Positions 1-6,321 of a stretch of DNA of 8,152 nt are shown here, in pieces. Position numbers and translations under genes: made by a program. The DNA is taken from assembly GCA_937996765.1 (NCBI GenBank), contig CALKUG010000279.1, positions 1 to 8,152 of the forward strand, written 5' to 3'. A model generated the notes under the pieces. The model was not told the origin of the DNA, did no database searches, and saw only the letters and a list, made by a program, of their open reading frames with translations. Source of the stretch: an uncultured Ignavibacteria bacterium. GTDB lineage: Bacteria; Bacteroidota; Ignavibacteria; Ignavibacteriales; Ignavibacteriaceae. The first letter of the stretch is position 1. The number at the start of each line of letters is the position of its first letter.

Positions 1-35
1 TAGGTGTTACAAAAGTAGCGGTGATTAAAATATAA
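1..35 (+). CDS. 3' end of an unidentified upstream gene (partial)
   Basis: The frame that begins at base 3 is open from the window edge to a TAA at 33-35 and encodes the tail GVTKVAVIKI. Its TAA shares its last A with the ATG of the ABC-F gene (TAATG), a common junction in bacterial operons, and the alternating hydrophobic tail looks like real coding sequence. About ten residues are too few to name a family. A second frame (base 2) is open to a TAA at 26-28, so the choice of frame is not certain. If correct, the ABC-F gene is a downstream member of an operon whose promoter lies outside the window, which agrees with the lack of any promoter-like spacer before it. Confidence 0.45.
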   Translation, partial: GVTKVAVIKI

Positions 36-1978
36 TGATTGATTTAATCGGACTCTCACTTCAGTTTGGCGGTAGATACCTTTTTAAAGATATTAATCTT
101 CGTATTAACTCCGGTGAGCGATATGCATTAACAGGCGCAAATGGAACGGGCAAAAGCTCGTTGTTAAAAATTCTCTGCGGAGAGTTGATTCCCGAAGCCG
201 GCCGTGTGTCATTCCGAAAAAACACCGCCGTTGGGTATTTGCCACAAGAACATATCGGGCACAAAGGCAAAAAACTTTTTGATGAAGCTTTTACTGCTCT
301 TTCCGATATCCGCTTGATGCAGGGTAAAGAAAAAGAACTTACAAGTGCGCTCGAAGATGTGACACTTACAGAAGATGAGCGATTGGATATTATTTCTGAG
401 CTGGGTGAAGTGCATCATCGCTTGGAAGAACTTGAATCCTACTCGGCAGAATCACGTGTTGAAAAAGTACTTAAAGGACTTGGTTTCTCTGAAGAAGATT
501 TTGAGCGTTTAACCGACGAGTTTTCGGGTGGTTGGCAAATGCGTATCGCTCTTGCTAAGTTGTTGATAGCTCAAAAAGATATTTTGCTGCTCGATGAACC
601 TACCAACCATTTGGATATGGATTCACTCCGCTGGCTTATTGGGTATCTGCGTGCCTTTAAGGGCAGCTTGTTAGTAGTTTCCCACGATAGATACTTCATA
701 AACGCTGTAACAAACAAAACCCTCGAAATTTTCTTGGGTAAGTTTAATGTGTTTAATGGCACGTACGATAAGTTTTTACAGTACAAAGAGGAACGCGACA
801 CCCAAGCCGAAAACCAATATATACTTCAGCAAAAAAAGATAAAAGAAATTCAAAAATTTGTTGAACGCTTTAGGTACAAGGCATCCAAAGCAAAACAGGT
901 ACAAAGCCGTGTTAAAATGCTTGAGAAAATGGATAACGTTGAACTACCTGAATTTAAAGATGATATTGCAATTAAATTTCCCTCGGCTCCCAATTCGAGT
1001 CGTGTGATGGTGCGCCTTGAAGATCTCTCTAAAGCCTACGGTTCAAAAGTTATTTTTGATAAACTCAACTTTAGCGTTGAACGCGGTGATAAAATCGCCT
1101 TAGTGGGACCTAACGGAGCAGGAAAATCTACACTATCAAAAATTATTTGCGAGGAGACCGAATTCCAAGGCGGTAAAAAAATTATGGGTACCGGTGTTGC
1201 TATTGGGTATTACGCACAATATGTAACCGATTCACTCGATCCCGATTTAGAAATTATTGAAGCTGTAGATGAGTATGCTGAAACCATGACTGTGGGACAG
1301 TTGCGTTCTTTCCTCGGTGCATTTTTGTTTGAAGGCGACGATGTATTTAAACAAATAACCGTACTCAGTGGTGGTGAAAAAAGTAGAGTTGCACTTGCGC
1401 GAATGTTGCTTCAAAAATCCAATTTACTAATTCTCGATGAACCTACTAACCACTTGGATATTTCATCCAAAGCGGTCTTGAGCAAAGCTATTTCGGATTT
1501 TTCGGGCTCGGTAATTCTTGTGTCGCACGATATTGACTTTATGAAGCCCATTGTGAACAAGGTTGTAGAAATTCGTCCTGGTTCATTCACGGTTTATGAT
1601 GGTGGTATTGATTACTACTTAGAAAAAATTGATGGTGGTGTTATTGAGAGCCCGGGTGAGTATTCCCCCTCGCAAGCAGAAGATAAATCCAATAGAAAAG
1701 AACAAAAACGTCTTGAAGCCGAACGCCGTCAAAAACGCTATAAGCAGACAAAAGATATAGTTGATGAAATTAAGAAGTTGGAAAAAAACATTGCTACGCA
1801 TGAGGAGAAAATTAAGGAATACGAAAAAATCCTTGCAGATGAAAACACCTACAAGGATTTAAAACATTCGAAAGAGGTTACGGTTGCTTACCAGGAGTTA
1901 AAGGAGCAATTACAAAAAGTTTTTGCTCGTTGGGAGCATTTACAACTTCGCCTCGAAGAAATTGAAGCAGAACTTTAG
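35..1978 (+). CDS. ABC-F family ATPase (YheS/YdiF-like ribosome-associated protein)
   Basis: A 647-residue soluble protein with two ABC ATPase domains in one chain and no membrane segment, the ABC-F layout. Domain 1 has Walker A GANGTGKSS (34-42), signature FSGGWQMR (163-170), Walker B with LLLDEPTNHLD ending at 194 and catalytic E188, and H-switch SHDRY (216-220). Domain 2 has Walker A GPNGAGKST (358-366), signature LSGGEKSR (444-451), LILDEPTNHLD ending at 475 with E469, and SHD (497-499). The charged linker (about 245-310), including FRYKASKAKQVQSR, is the P-site-tRNA interaction region of this family and resembles E. coli YheS and Bacillus YdiF more than EttA. A Lys/Glu-rich C-terminal extension (about 550-647) should form a coiled coil, as in Uup and YheS. 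Known members bind the ribosomal E site and act on stalled ribosomes; some give antibiotic resistance, but nothing here points to resistance. Both ATP sites look intact. No Shine-Dalgarno site precedes the ATG, which overlaps the stop of an upstream frame. Confidence 0.93.
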   Translation: MIDLIGLSLQFGGRYLFKDINLRINSGERYALTGANGTGKSSLLKILCGELIPEAGRVSFRKNTAVGYLPQEHIGHKGKKLFDEAFTALSDIRLMQGKEKELTSALEDVTLTEDERLDIISELGEVHHRLEELESYSAESRVEKVLKGLGFSEEDFERLTDEFSGGWQMRIALAKLLIAQKDILLLDEPTNHLDMDSLRWLIGYLRAFKGSLLVVSHDRYFINAVTNKTLEIFLGKFNVFNGTYDKFLQYKEERDTQAENQYILQQKKIKEIQKFVERFRYKASKAKQVQSRVKMLEKMDNVELPEFKDDIAIKFPSAPNSSRVMVRLEDLSKAYGSKVIFDKLNFSVERGDKIALVGPNGAGKSTLSKIICEETEFQGGKKIMGTGVAIGYYAQYVTDSLDPDLEIIEAVDEYAETMTVGQLRSFLGAFLFEGDDVFKQITVLSGGEKSRVALARMLLQKSNLLILDEPTNHLDISSKAVLSKAISDFSGSVILVSHDIDFMKPIVNKVVEIRPGSFTVYDGGIDYYLEKIDGGVIESPGEYSPSQAEDKSNRKEQKRLEAERRQKRYKQTKDIVDEIKKLEKNIATHEEKIKEYEKILADENTYKDLKHSKEVTVAYQELKEQLQKVFARWEHLQLRLEEIEAEL

Positions 1979-1987
1979 TTTCTGTTA

Positions 1988-2959
1988 TTAAACATCTATT
2001 TCTAAAAATTCTTTAGCCAAAGCGATGCTACCAAAAAGGGCGGCATCATCACCTAAGATGGTTTTAACAATGGTAACAGCTTTAGCTGAATCGGCTAAAG
2101 TATAACTCGCAAATGCTTCACGAATTCTTGGAAGCATAAACGCCTCGTTCGCTTCGATAACACCGCCACCAAGCACAATCATCTTAAAGTTCATCAGATT
2201 ATTAATGTTAGCAAGAACTCTACCTGTTAACAGTGCCGAGTGCTCCATGGCTTTGATAGTTACCTTATCGCCATCTTTAAGTGCTTTGGCAAGTGCCTTA
2301 CTTTTAATTTTTGTTTTCTTTTCAACAAACTCGGAAAGTACGCTTTTTTTGCCTTCCTTAATATCGGTTGTTATTTCTCGTACTATTGCTGTACGCGAAG
2401 CATAAGCCTCAAAACAACCTTTTTTACCACATCCGCACATCGGACCATTGGGGTCGAGTGTCATGTGGCCTATCTCTCCGGCAACATACGAACTACCGCG
2501 GTAAATCTTTTTATCTATAATGATACCGCCGCCAATTCCTGTACCAACAAACACAACAAGTACATTGTCGCTACCTTTGGCAACGCCTGAGTTATGAACT
2601 CCTAATGCCGCAAGGTTCACATCGTTCTCGATAAGAACAGGGAATGGTAAATGGGATTCAACATCTGCTTTGATATTGTAATCTCTAATATTAAGATTGG
2701 GTGCAAGTCCTATTGTGCCTGTATGTGGGTTTACAGAACCCGGCACACCTAAGCAAACTGCTCTTACAAGACTTCTATCGAGAGCATTGTCGGCAATGAG
2801 CTCTTCAACTAATTGGGCGATTACACCGCCATACTGGTTGTTCTCGGTAATGGTTGTGGGCATTTTTTTGCGAGCAAAAACACCTTGCTCTGTGTTTATG
2901 GCCGCGGCAAGCATCTTTGTGCCGCCCATGTCAATACCTATAACAAACGGTTGATTCAT
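1988..2959 (-). CDS. ROK family sugar kinase (probable glucokinase)
   Basis: A 323-residue protein of usual length for a ROK kinase, which phosphorylates glucose or a related hexose with ATP in the cytoplasm. The N-terminal phosphate motif is DMGGTK (10-15). The sugar-binding and catalytic segment is ENDVNLAALG (111-120), with D113 as the expected catalytic base. The second phosphate motif is GTGIGGGII (139-147). The ROK zinc site is complete: H165 followed by CGCGKKGCFEAY, with C175, C177 and C182. LGGGV (263-267) fits the adenosine-binding motif. There is no N-terminal helix-turn-helix, so it is an enzyme rather than a ROK repressor such as NagC. Glucokinase is the default call; N-acetylmannosamine or fructose kinase cannot be excluded because ROK specificity is hard to read from sequence. 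The ATG is supported by AAGGAG five bases upstream. The gene ends in tandem stops (TAA TAA) 9 bases from the convergent ABC-F stop. Confidence 0.92.
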   Translation of the reverse strand: MNQPFVIGIDMGGTKMLAAAINTEQGVFARKKMPTTITENNQYGGVIAQLVEELIADNALDRSLVRAVCLGVPGSVNPHTGTIGLAPNLNIRDYNIKADVESHLPFPVLIENDVNLAALGVHNSGVAKGSDNVLVVFVGTGIGGGIIIDKKIYRGSSYVAGEIGHMTLDPNGPMCGCGKKGCFEAYASRTAIVREITTDIKEGKKSVLSEFVEKKTKIKSKALAKALKDGDKVTIKAMEHSALLTGRVLANINNLMNFKMIVLGGGVIEANEAFMLPRIREAFASYTLADSAKAVTIVKTILGDDAALFGSIALAKEFLEIDV

Positions 2960-3061
2960 TCGTACTCCTTGAGATTTCGATTATGGAGAGAAAAGCATAA
3001 GAAATATATAAAATTTACCGTTTTGAAGTGGTATATTTTCGATTGAATTAAAATTATTTAT
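2960..3061. promoter_or_regulatory. Divergent intergenic region between ROK kinase and rsmA
   Basis: This is the only real intergenic spacer in the window and it lies between divergent genes, so it should hold promoters for both. It is very AT-rich. In the rsmA direction, TATATTTT (3032-3039) is one base off the Bacteroidota -7 element TAnnTTTG, but no TTTG lies at the usual -33 distance, so the match is weak. It would start transcription only about 15 bases before the TTG. In the ROK direction the tatata at 3005-3010 could serve as a -10 element, again without a good partner. I see no clear operator palindrome or riboswitch. Confidence 0.45.
2965..2970 (-). promoter_or_regulatory. Shine-Dalgarno site of the ROK kinase
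   Basis: Read on the minus strand the sequence is AAGGAG, then five bases, then the ATG at 2959. It is the strongest ribosome binding site in the window and fixes the ROK start. The ABC-F, rsmA and ubiE genes show no comparable site. Confidence 0.75.
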
Positions 3062-3874
3062 TTGTTAACACATACCTTGAACAATAGCAACCCTATACGT
3101 CCCTTAAAACAATTTGGCCAAAATTACCTACAGGATAAAAATATTCTTCGGAAGATTGTGGAAGAAATACAACTTCAAGAAACGGATATGGTTGTAGAAA
3201 TAGGTCCGGGAAAGGGTGCTCTCACTGAGTTTTTGTATTCTGCGGTTCCAACCCTAACGGCTGTCGAGATAGATACCCGTGTTACTGAGGAGTTAAGAGA
3301 ACGTTTTCCGTTAGCCACTATTCTTCAACAAGATTTCAGAGATTTTGATATAGAGCGGTTTGCGCAAGAAAAAAACAGTCGTATTCGCTTTGTGGGCAAT
3401 ATTCCCTACAATATTACTTCAACTATTCTTTTTGCTCTTATGAATGCAGGCGAATACGTTAAAGATGCCACTTTTTTGGTACAGCTCGAAGTTGCCGAAA
3501 GAATAACCGCTAAACCGGGAACCAAACAATTTGGAATTTTGGGTGCTTTAATTGGAGCTTTTGGAACCTCACGACTCTGTTTTAAGGTTTCACCGAATGT
3601 GTTCTATCCTAAACCAAAGGTTTGGAGTGCGGTGGTAACGGTTGCGTTTAACGAAGTAGCCCACGACCCCGTGTTTAGAGAATACTACATAAAAATAGTG
3701 AAAGCTGCTTTTAATAAACGCAGAAAAACACTACGAAATTCTTTTAAGGAAAGCCCTTTAAACGATATTCTTACAATAGAACTTCCCGTTGATTTATCTC
3801 TGCGGGCAGAGCAATTAACCATAGAAGATTTTCTTGCAATAACTTCAAGTTACAAGCAGTTTAAGCAAGAATAA
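3062..3874 (+). CDS. rsmA: 16S rRNA (adenine1518-N6/adenine1519-N6)-dimethyltransferase RsmA/KsgA
   Basis: This SAM-dependent enzyme dimethylates two adjacent adenines in the 3' helix 45 loop of 16S rRNA late in small-subunit assembly. The 270-residue length is normal. Visible family features are FGQNYL (18-23), the SAM motif VEIGPGKGALT (45-55), acidic AVEID (67-71), the catalytic motif GNIPYNI (112-118), QLEVAERI (141-148), FYPKPKVWSAVV (181-192) and FNKRRKTLRNSF (217-228). In FYPKPKV a Lys replaces the middle Pro of the usual PPPKV, away from the active site. The start is TTG at 3062. An in-frame TGA at 3044-3046 rules out a longer ATG-started form and there is no ATG before the conserved region. 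A second TTG at 3077 would also give a normal N-terminus (NNSNPIRPLK), so the exact start is open. No Shine-Dalgarno site is visible. ubiE follows 22 bases later on the same strand. Confidence 0.95.
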   Translation: MLTHTLNNSNPIRPLKQFGQNYLQDKNILRKIVEEIQLQETDMVVEIGPGKGALTEFLYSAVPTLTAVEIDTRVTEELRERFPLATILQQDFRDFDIERFAQEKNSRIRFVGNIPYNITSTILFALMNAGEYVKDATFLVQLEVAERITAKPGTKQFGILGALIGAFGTSRLCFKVSPNVFYPKPKVWSAVVTVAFNEVAHDPVFREYYIKIVKAAFNKRRKTLRNSFKESPLNDILTIELPVDLSLRAEQLTIEDFLAITSSYKQFKQE

Positions 3875-3896
3875 CCAAAATATTTAGAAAACTATT

Positions 3897-4592
3897 ATGT
3901 TAAAAACAGGCATAGATAAAAAGCAAAATGTAAAGCGGATGTTCGATTCAATTGCGCACCGTTACGATTTACTGAATCATCTCCTTAGTGCGGGTGTGGA
4001 TATTTATTGGCGGAAGAGAGCATTACGTCTCACTAAATTTCAACCTAATGCTATCCTTCTTGATGTTGCATGCGGAACCGGTGATTTTGCCATTGAAGCC
4101 CACAAACAAGGCGTACGAGAGATTATTGGAGCCGATTTTTCGTACAATATGCTTGCCCTTTTTAACAAAAAACGCAGTTGGGCAGTTGGCAAAACCATTC
4201 AAATAACCGCCGAAAACATTCCCATGAAAGCCGAAAAGGTAACCAATATTACTGTGGCATTTGGGGTGAGAAATTTTTACGACATCCCCATGGCATTCAA
4301 AGAGTTTCACCGCGTGTTAAAGCCGGACGGAAAATCAACCATTTTAGAGTTTCGTATGCCTACTAATCCAATTATCAAGGCATTTTACTCTTTTTATTTT
4401 TCTACAATCTTACCATTGATCGGTAAAGCAATATCTAAGGATGACGATGCTTACAAATACTTACCCGTTTCGGTGGAAGATTTTGATAGAAATGTGGATT
4501 TAACGAAGCTTTTTAAAGAAGCCGGCTTCTCCTCAGTGGAGAAGCACAGCTTAACTTTTGGATTAGTGCAAGTGGTAATTGCACAAAAATAA
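3897..4592 (+). CDS. ubiE: Demethylmenaquinone methyltransferase (UbiE/MenG)
   Basis: This class I SAM methyltransferase adds the C-methyl group to demethylmenaquinone, the last step of menaquinone synthesis (the same family also acts in ubiquinone synthesis). It is 231 residues, normal for the family. The N-terminal signature is YDLLNHLLSAGVDIYW (23-38). The SAM-binding motif I is LLDVACGTGDFA (54-65), followed by acidic GADFS (78-82). ITVAFGVRNF (118-127), RVLKPDGKSTILEF (139-152) and the C-terminal AYKYLPVSVEDF (185-196) are typical. The YDLLNH...GVD form and the FYFSTILPLIGK segment (167-177) fit Bacteroidota-type MenG, so menaquinone is the likelier product; that is an inference. The gene lies 22 bases after rsmA, has no clear Shine-Dalgarno site and is probably cotranscribed with rsmA. 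Its TAA is one base from the stop of the convergent lipoprotein gene. Confidence 0.93.
   Translation: MLKTGIDKKQNVKRMFDSIAHRYDLLNHLLSAGVDIYWRKRALRLTKFQPNAILLDVACGTGDFAIEAHKQGVREIIGADFSYNMLALFNKKRSWAVGKTIQITAENIPMKAEKVTNITVAFGVRNFYDIPMAFKEFHRVLKPDGKSTILEFRMPTNPIIKAFYSFYFSTILPLIGKAISKDDDAYKYLPVSVEDFDRNVDLTKLFKEAGFSSVEKHSLTFGLVQVVIAQK
4525..4545 (-). terminator. Stem-loop, possible terminator of the minus-strand operon
   Basis: GCTTCTCC (4525-4532) and GGAGAAGC (4538-4545) form a perfect 8-bp stem with a 5-base loop. Read on the minus strand it lies 49 bases past the lipoprotein stop and is followed by CGGCTTCTTTAAAAA, a weak and offset T-rich stretch. It sits inside the ubiE coding region, as it must because only one base separates the two stops. 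The poor T-tract and possible coding coincidence keep confidence low. Confidence 0.3.
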
Positions 4593-4593
4593 T

Positions 4594-5376
4594 TTAGGGT
4601 TTTAATGCGTAGGAACGGAGTGTATATAATATTTTATACGATTCCGTTTCAAGGTCAATTCCGGCACCCGTTAGGAAATTGATAATCCCCGAGTCGCCGT
4701 TAAGTTTTACAATTCCAATTTTATCGGCATACCAAGCATTCATTTTTAAAGTCTGATTGAGCGAATCCAAACCAAATCCTGCCGGCACACTTACTTTAAG
4801 TGTATATTCTACGCGCAATGTTTTTATGCTCTCATCCTTACCATTCAGATTCAAGGTAAGAGTTTCCTCACCGGCATAAAGAGCTTGCATATCAATTACT
4901 GCAATATTAAAAAACACTAATCTGAATGCCGTCCAAGTCCGGCCAACATTAACGGGTTTGGAGAGAAGAACAACTTCGGGGTCAATGGTGAGAAATGATT
5001 TTAAAGAATCGGGTAAAACATCACCAAGCCCTGTTGTATCAACGTAGTAGTAAACACCGTTTTCGGTTGCCCTAATAAATGATTGCGAAAAAGTAGCAAA
5101 TCCACCAAGAACCGTGGTATCGGCTTGTGTAATATACTCGGTACCCTTTTTGGTTTGTTTCCCGGCAAAACCTGTTCTCCGTTCACCTAAAGAGAAGGTT
5201 GGTACCGAACCAACTGTATCAATGGAGTAAACGTAATAGTTACCCGTTTGAGTGGGCATATAACCCACCGGCGAAATGGCAGTATCTCCGGGGTCGGTAC
5301 TTGTATCTTCTTTACATCCTGTGAAAGTAATAACCATAGCAAAGAGTAAAGAAAATAAAACAATCAGTCTGTTCAT
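4594..5376 (-). CDS. Uncharacterised lipoprotein
   Basis: A 260-residue protein I cannot assign to a family. The N-terminus is a lipoprotein signal: MNR, a hydrophobic stretch (4-17), then FTGC with the lipid cysteine at C21. The next residues are KED, then a Thr/Asp/Pro-rich linker (to about 35). The mature part is rich in beta-type alternation and aromatic residues, with GNYYVYSIDT (45-54), NGVYYYVDTTG (106-116), VGRTWTAF (144-151) and AWYADKIGIVKLNGD (214-228). It has no further membrane segment and no enzyme motif that I recognise. The pattern of a YYVYS segment near the start and a WYA...GIVK segment near the end recalls uncharacterised lipoproteins common in Ignavibacteria and relatives (recollection only). 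It should be anchored in the outer membrane, facing the periplasm or the surface. Its ATG overlaps the rdgB stop (ATGA), with AAAGGA six bases upstream (5383-5388), so translation is probably coupled to rdgB. It is the last gene of the string. Confidence 0.85.
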   Translation of the reverse strand: MNRLIVLFSLLFAMVITFTGCKEDTSTDPGDTAISPVGYMPTQTGNYYVYSIDTVGSVPTFSLGERRTGFAGKQTKKGTEYITQADTTVLGGFATFSQSFIRATENGVYYYVDTTGLGDVLPDSLKSFLTIDPEVVLLSKPVNVGRTWTAFRLVFFNIAVIDMQALYAGEETLTLNLNGKDESIKTLRVEYTLKVSVPAGFGLDSLNQTLKMNAWYADKIGIVKLNGDSGIINFLTGAGIDLETESYKILYTLRSYALKP

Positions 5377-5957
5377 AATGATTCCTTTAAAAGTTGTTTT
5401 AATTTATTAAAAGCTATTGCACGGTGGCTGATAGTGTTTTTAACTTCGTTTTCGAGCTGTGCCATTGTTTGTGAAAAACCGTTGGGAATAAACAATGGAT
5501 CGTATCCAAAACCATTTTCTCCCATAGGCGATTTAGTGATAACGCCTTCAACTTCACCATCGGCAATAAGTTCTCTTTTACCATCAACATATACCGCTGA
5601 GCAGACAAACTTTGCATGAATGGGGGCATTACAATCTTCTAAAACCGAAAGTAACTTTGCAATATTTGCTTCGTCGTCAGCGTTCTCACCTGCGTATCTT
5701 GCTGAAAGCACTCCCGGTTCATCGTTTATCGCTTCAACACATAAACCGGAATCATCAGCTATTACAGGTATTGCAAATTGCTTAAAAGCAGAATGTGCTT
5801 TTATAAGTGCATTACCGGAGAAAGTAGTTTCAGTTTCTTCTGCCTGTTTGTACAATGGGTAATCAAGTAAGGAGAGGACATCAATGTGCATATCAGCAAG
5901 CAAAGCTCGCACTTCTTCAAGCTTCCCTTTATTTGTAGAAGCTAAGAGCAGTTTCAT
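5373..5957 (-). CDS. rdgB: XTP/dITP diphosphatase (RdgB/HAM1, non-canonical purine NTP pyrophosphatase)
   Basis: This enzyme hydrolyses dITP, ITP and XTP to the monophosphate and pyrophosphate, keeping deaminated purines out of DNA and RNA. It is 194 residues, normal for the family. The nucleotide-binding N-terminus is ASTNKGKLEEV (6-16). ETTFSGNAL (43-51), the metal-binding and catalytic ADDSGL (67-72, with D68 and D69), PGVLSARYAG (81-90), GFGYDPLF (149-156) and SHRAIAF (177-183) are all present, so it should be active. Both ends are 4-base ATGA overlaps: its ATG overlaps the stop of the AhpD-like gene and its TGA overlaps the lipoprotein start. An AGAGG-like site lies seven bases before the ATG. 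Cotranscription with uvrA puts nucleotide-pool cleaning beside excision repair. Confidence 0.95.
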   Translation of the reverse strand: MKLLLASTNKGKLEEVRALLADMHIDVLSLLDYPLYKQAEETETTFSGNALIKAHSAFKQFAIPVIADDSGLCVEAINDEPGVLSARYAGENADDEANIAKLLSVLEDCNAPIHAKFVCSAVYVDGKRELIADGEVEGVITKSPMGENGFGYDPLFIPNGFSQTMAQLENEVKNTISHRAIAFNKLKQLLKESL

Positions 5958-6310
5958 TGTTGTGCCTCTTCCGGTAGCAAATCATCCATCACTTCAAACG
6001 CAAAGCGAAGATGTGGTATTACAATGGAGCCTCCAACGATAAGGGCAATATTAAAAGATTCAATTAACTCCTGTCGCGAAGCACCTTCGGCGATAGAACG
6101 ATCAACATGATAAAAAATGCAATCGTTACACCGCAAAACCATTGAACCAACTAATCCCATAAGTTCTTTTGTTTTAGCATTTAAGGCACCGTCTATATAT
6201 GCCTTGTTATCTAAAGCAAAAAATTTGTTAAAATCTCTGAACCCTGAGTTGAGAATTTTGTCGTTCATCTCAGTTCTGTATGCTCGTGTTTCTGTTACTG
6301 ATTTCTTCAT
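5954..6310 (-). CDS. Carboxymuconolactone decarboxylase-family, AhpD-like protein
   Basis: A 118-residue all-helical-looking cytoplasmic protein of the AhpD/CMD superfamily. The core is KTKELMGLVGSMVLRCNDCIFYHVDR (46-71, read as two halves around V54), giving the redox motif C61-x-x-C64-x-x-x-H68 with E49 upstream, as in AhpD, where the pair of cysteines and the His/Glu relay act in thiol-dependent peroxide reduction. The segment SIAEGASRQELIES (72-85) is the helix pair that usually follows. Single-domain relatives with a CxxC are usually annotated as carboxymuconolactone decarboxylase family; the cysteine pair favours a redox or peroxidase role over ring-lactone decarboxylation, but the substrate cannot be read. 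The ATG has AAGGA four bases upstream (6315-6319) and lies 11 bases after the uvrA stop; its own stop overlaps the rdgB start. Confidence 0.88.
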   Translation of the reverse strand: MKKSVTETRAYRTEMNDKILNSGFRDFNKFFALDNKAYIDGALNAKTKELMGLVGSMVLRCNDCIFYHVDRSIAEGASRQELIESFNIALIVGGSIVIPHLRFAFEVMDDLLPEEAQQ

Positions 6311-6321
6311 GGCATCCTTTT

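Noticed and set aside
1946..1958. Small hairpin CTTCG-CCT-CGAAG near the end of the ABC-F gene
   Set aside because: A 5-bp stem with a 3-base loop and no T-tract; expected by chance in coding sequence.
35..1978. ABC-F gene as an antibiotic-resistance determinant or part of a transporter
   Set aside because: No membrane domain is encoded in or beside it, and the linker resembles housekeeping YheS/YdiF rather than resistance types; no mobile-element context.
2080..2100. Perfect 7-bp inverted repeat CTTTAGC/GCTAAAG (9 bp with a wobble pair) about 100 bases past the ABC-F stop
   Set aside because: It lies inside ROK codons for LADSAKA, has few G/C pairs and no T-tract on either side; most likely a coding coincidence.
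2240..2590. 116-codon open frame on the + strand
   Set aside because: It is antisense to the well-supported ROK kinase, has no ribosome binding site and its translation has no recognisable motif.
4566..4584. Inverted repeat GTGCAA/TTGCAC just before the ubiE stop
   Set aside because: Only 6 bp with a 7-base loop, and the following sequence is A-rich rather than T-rich on the + strand; not a convincing terminator.
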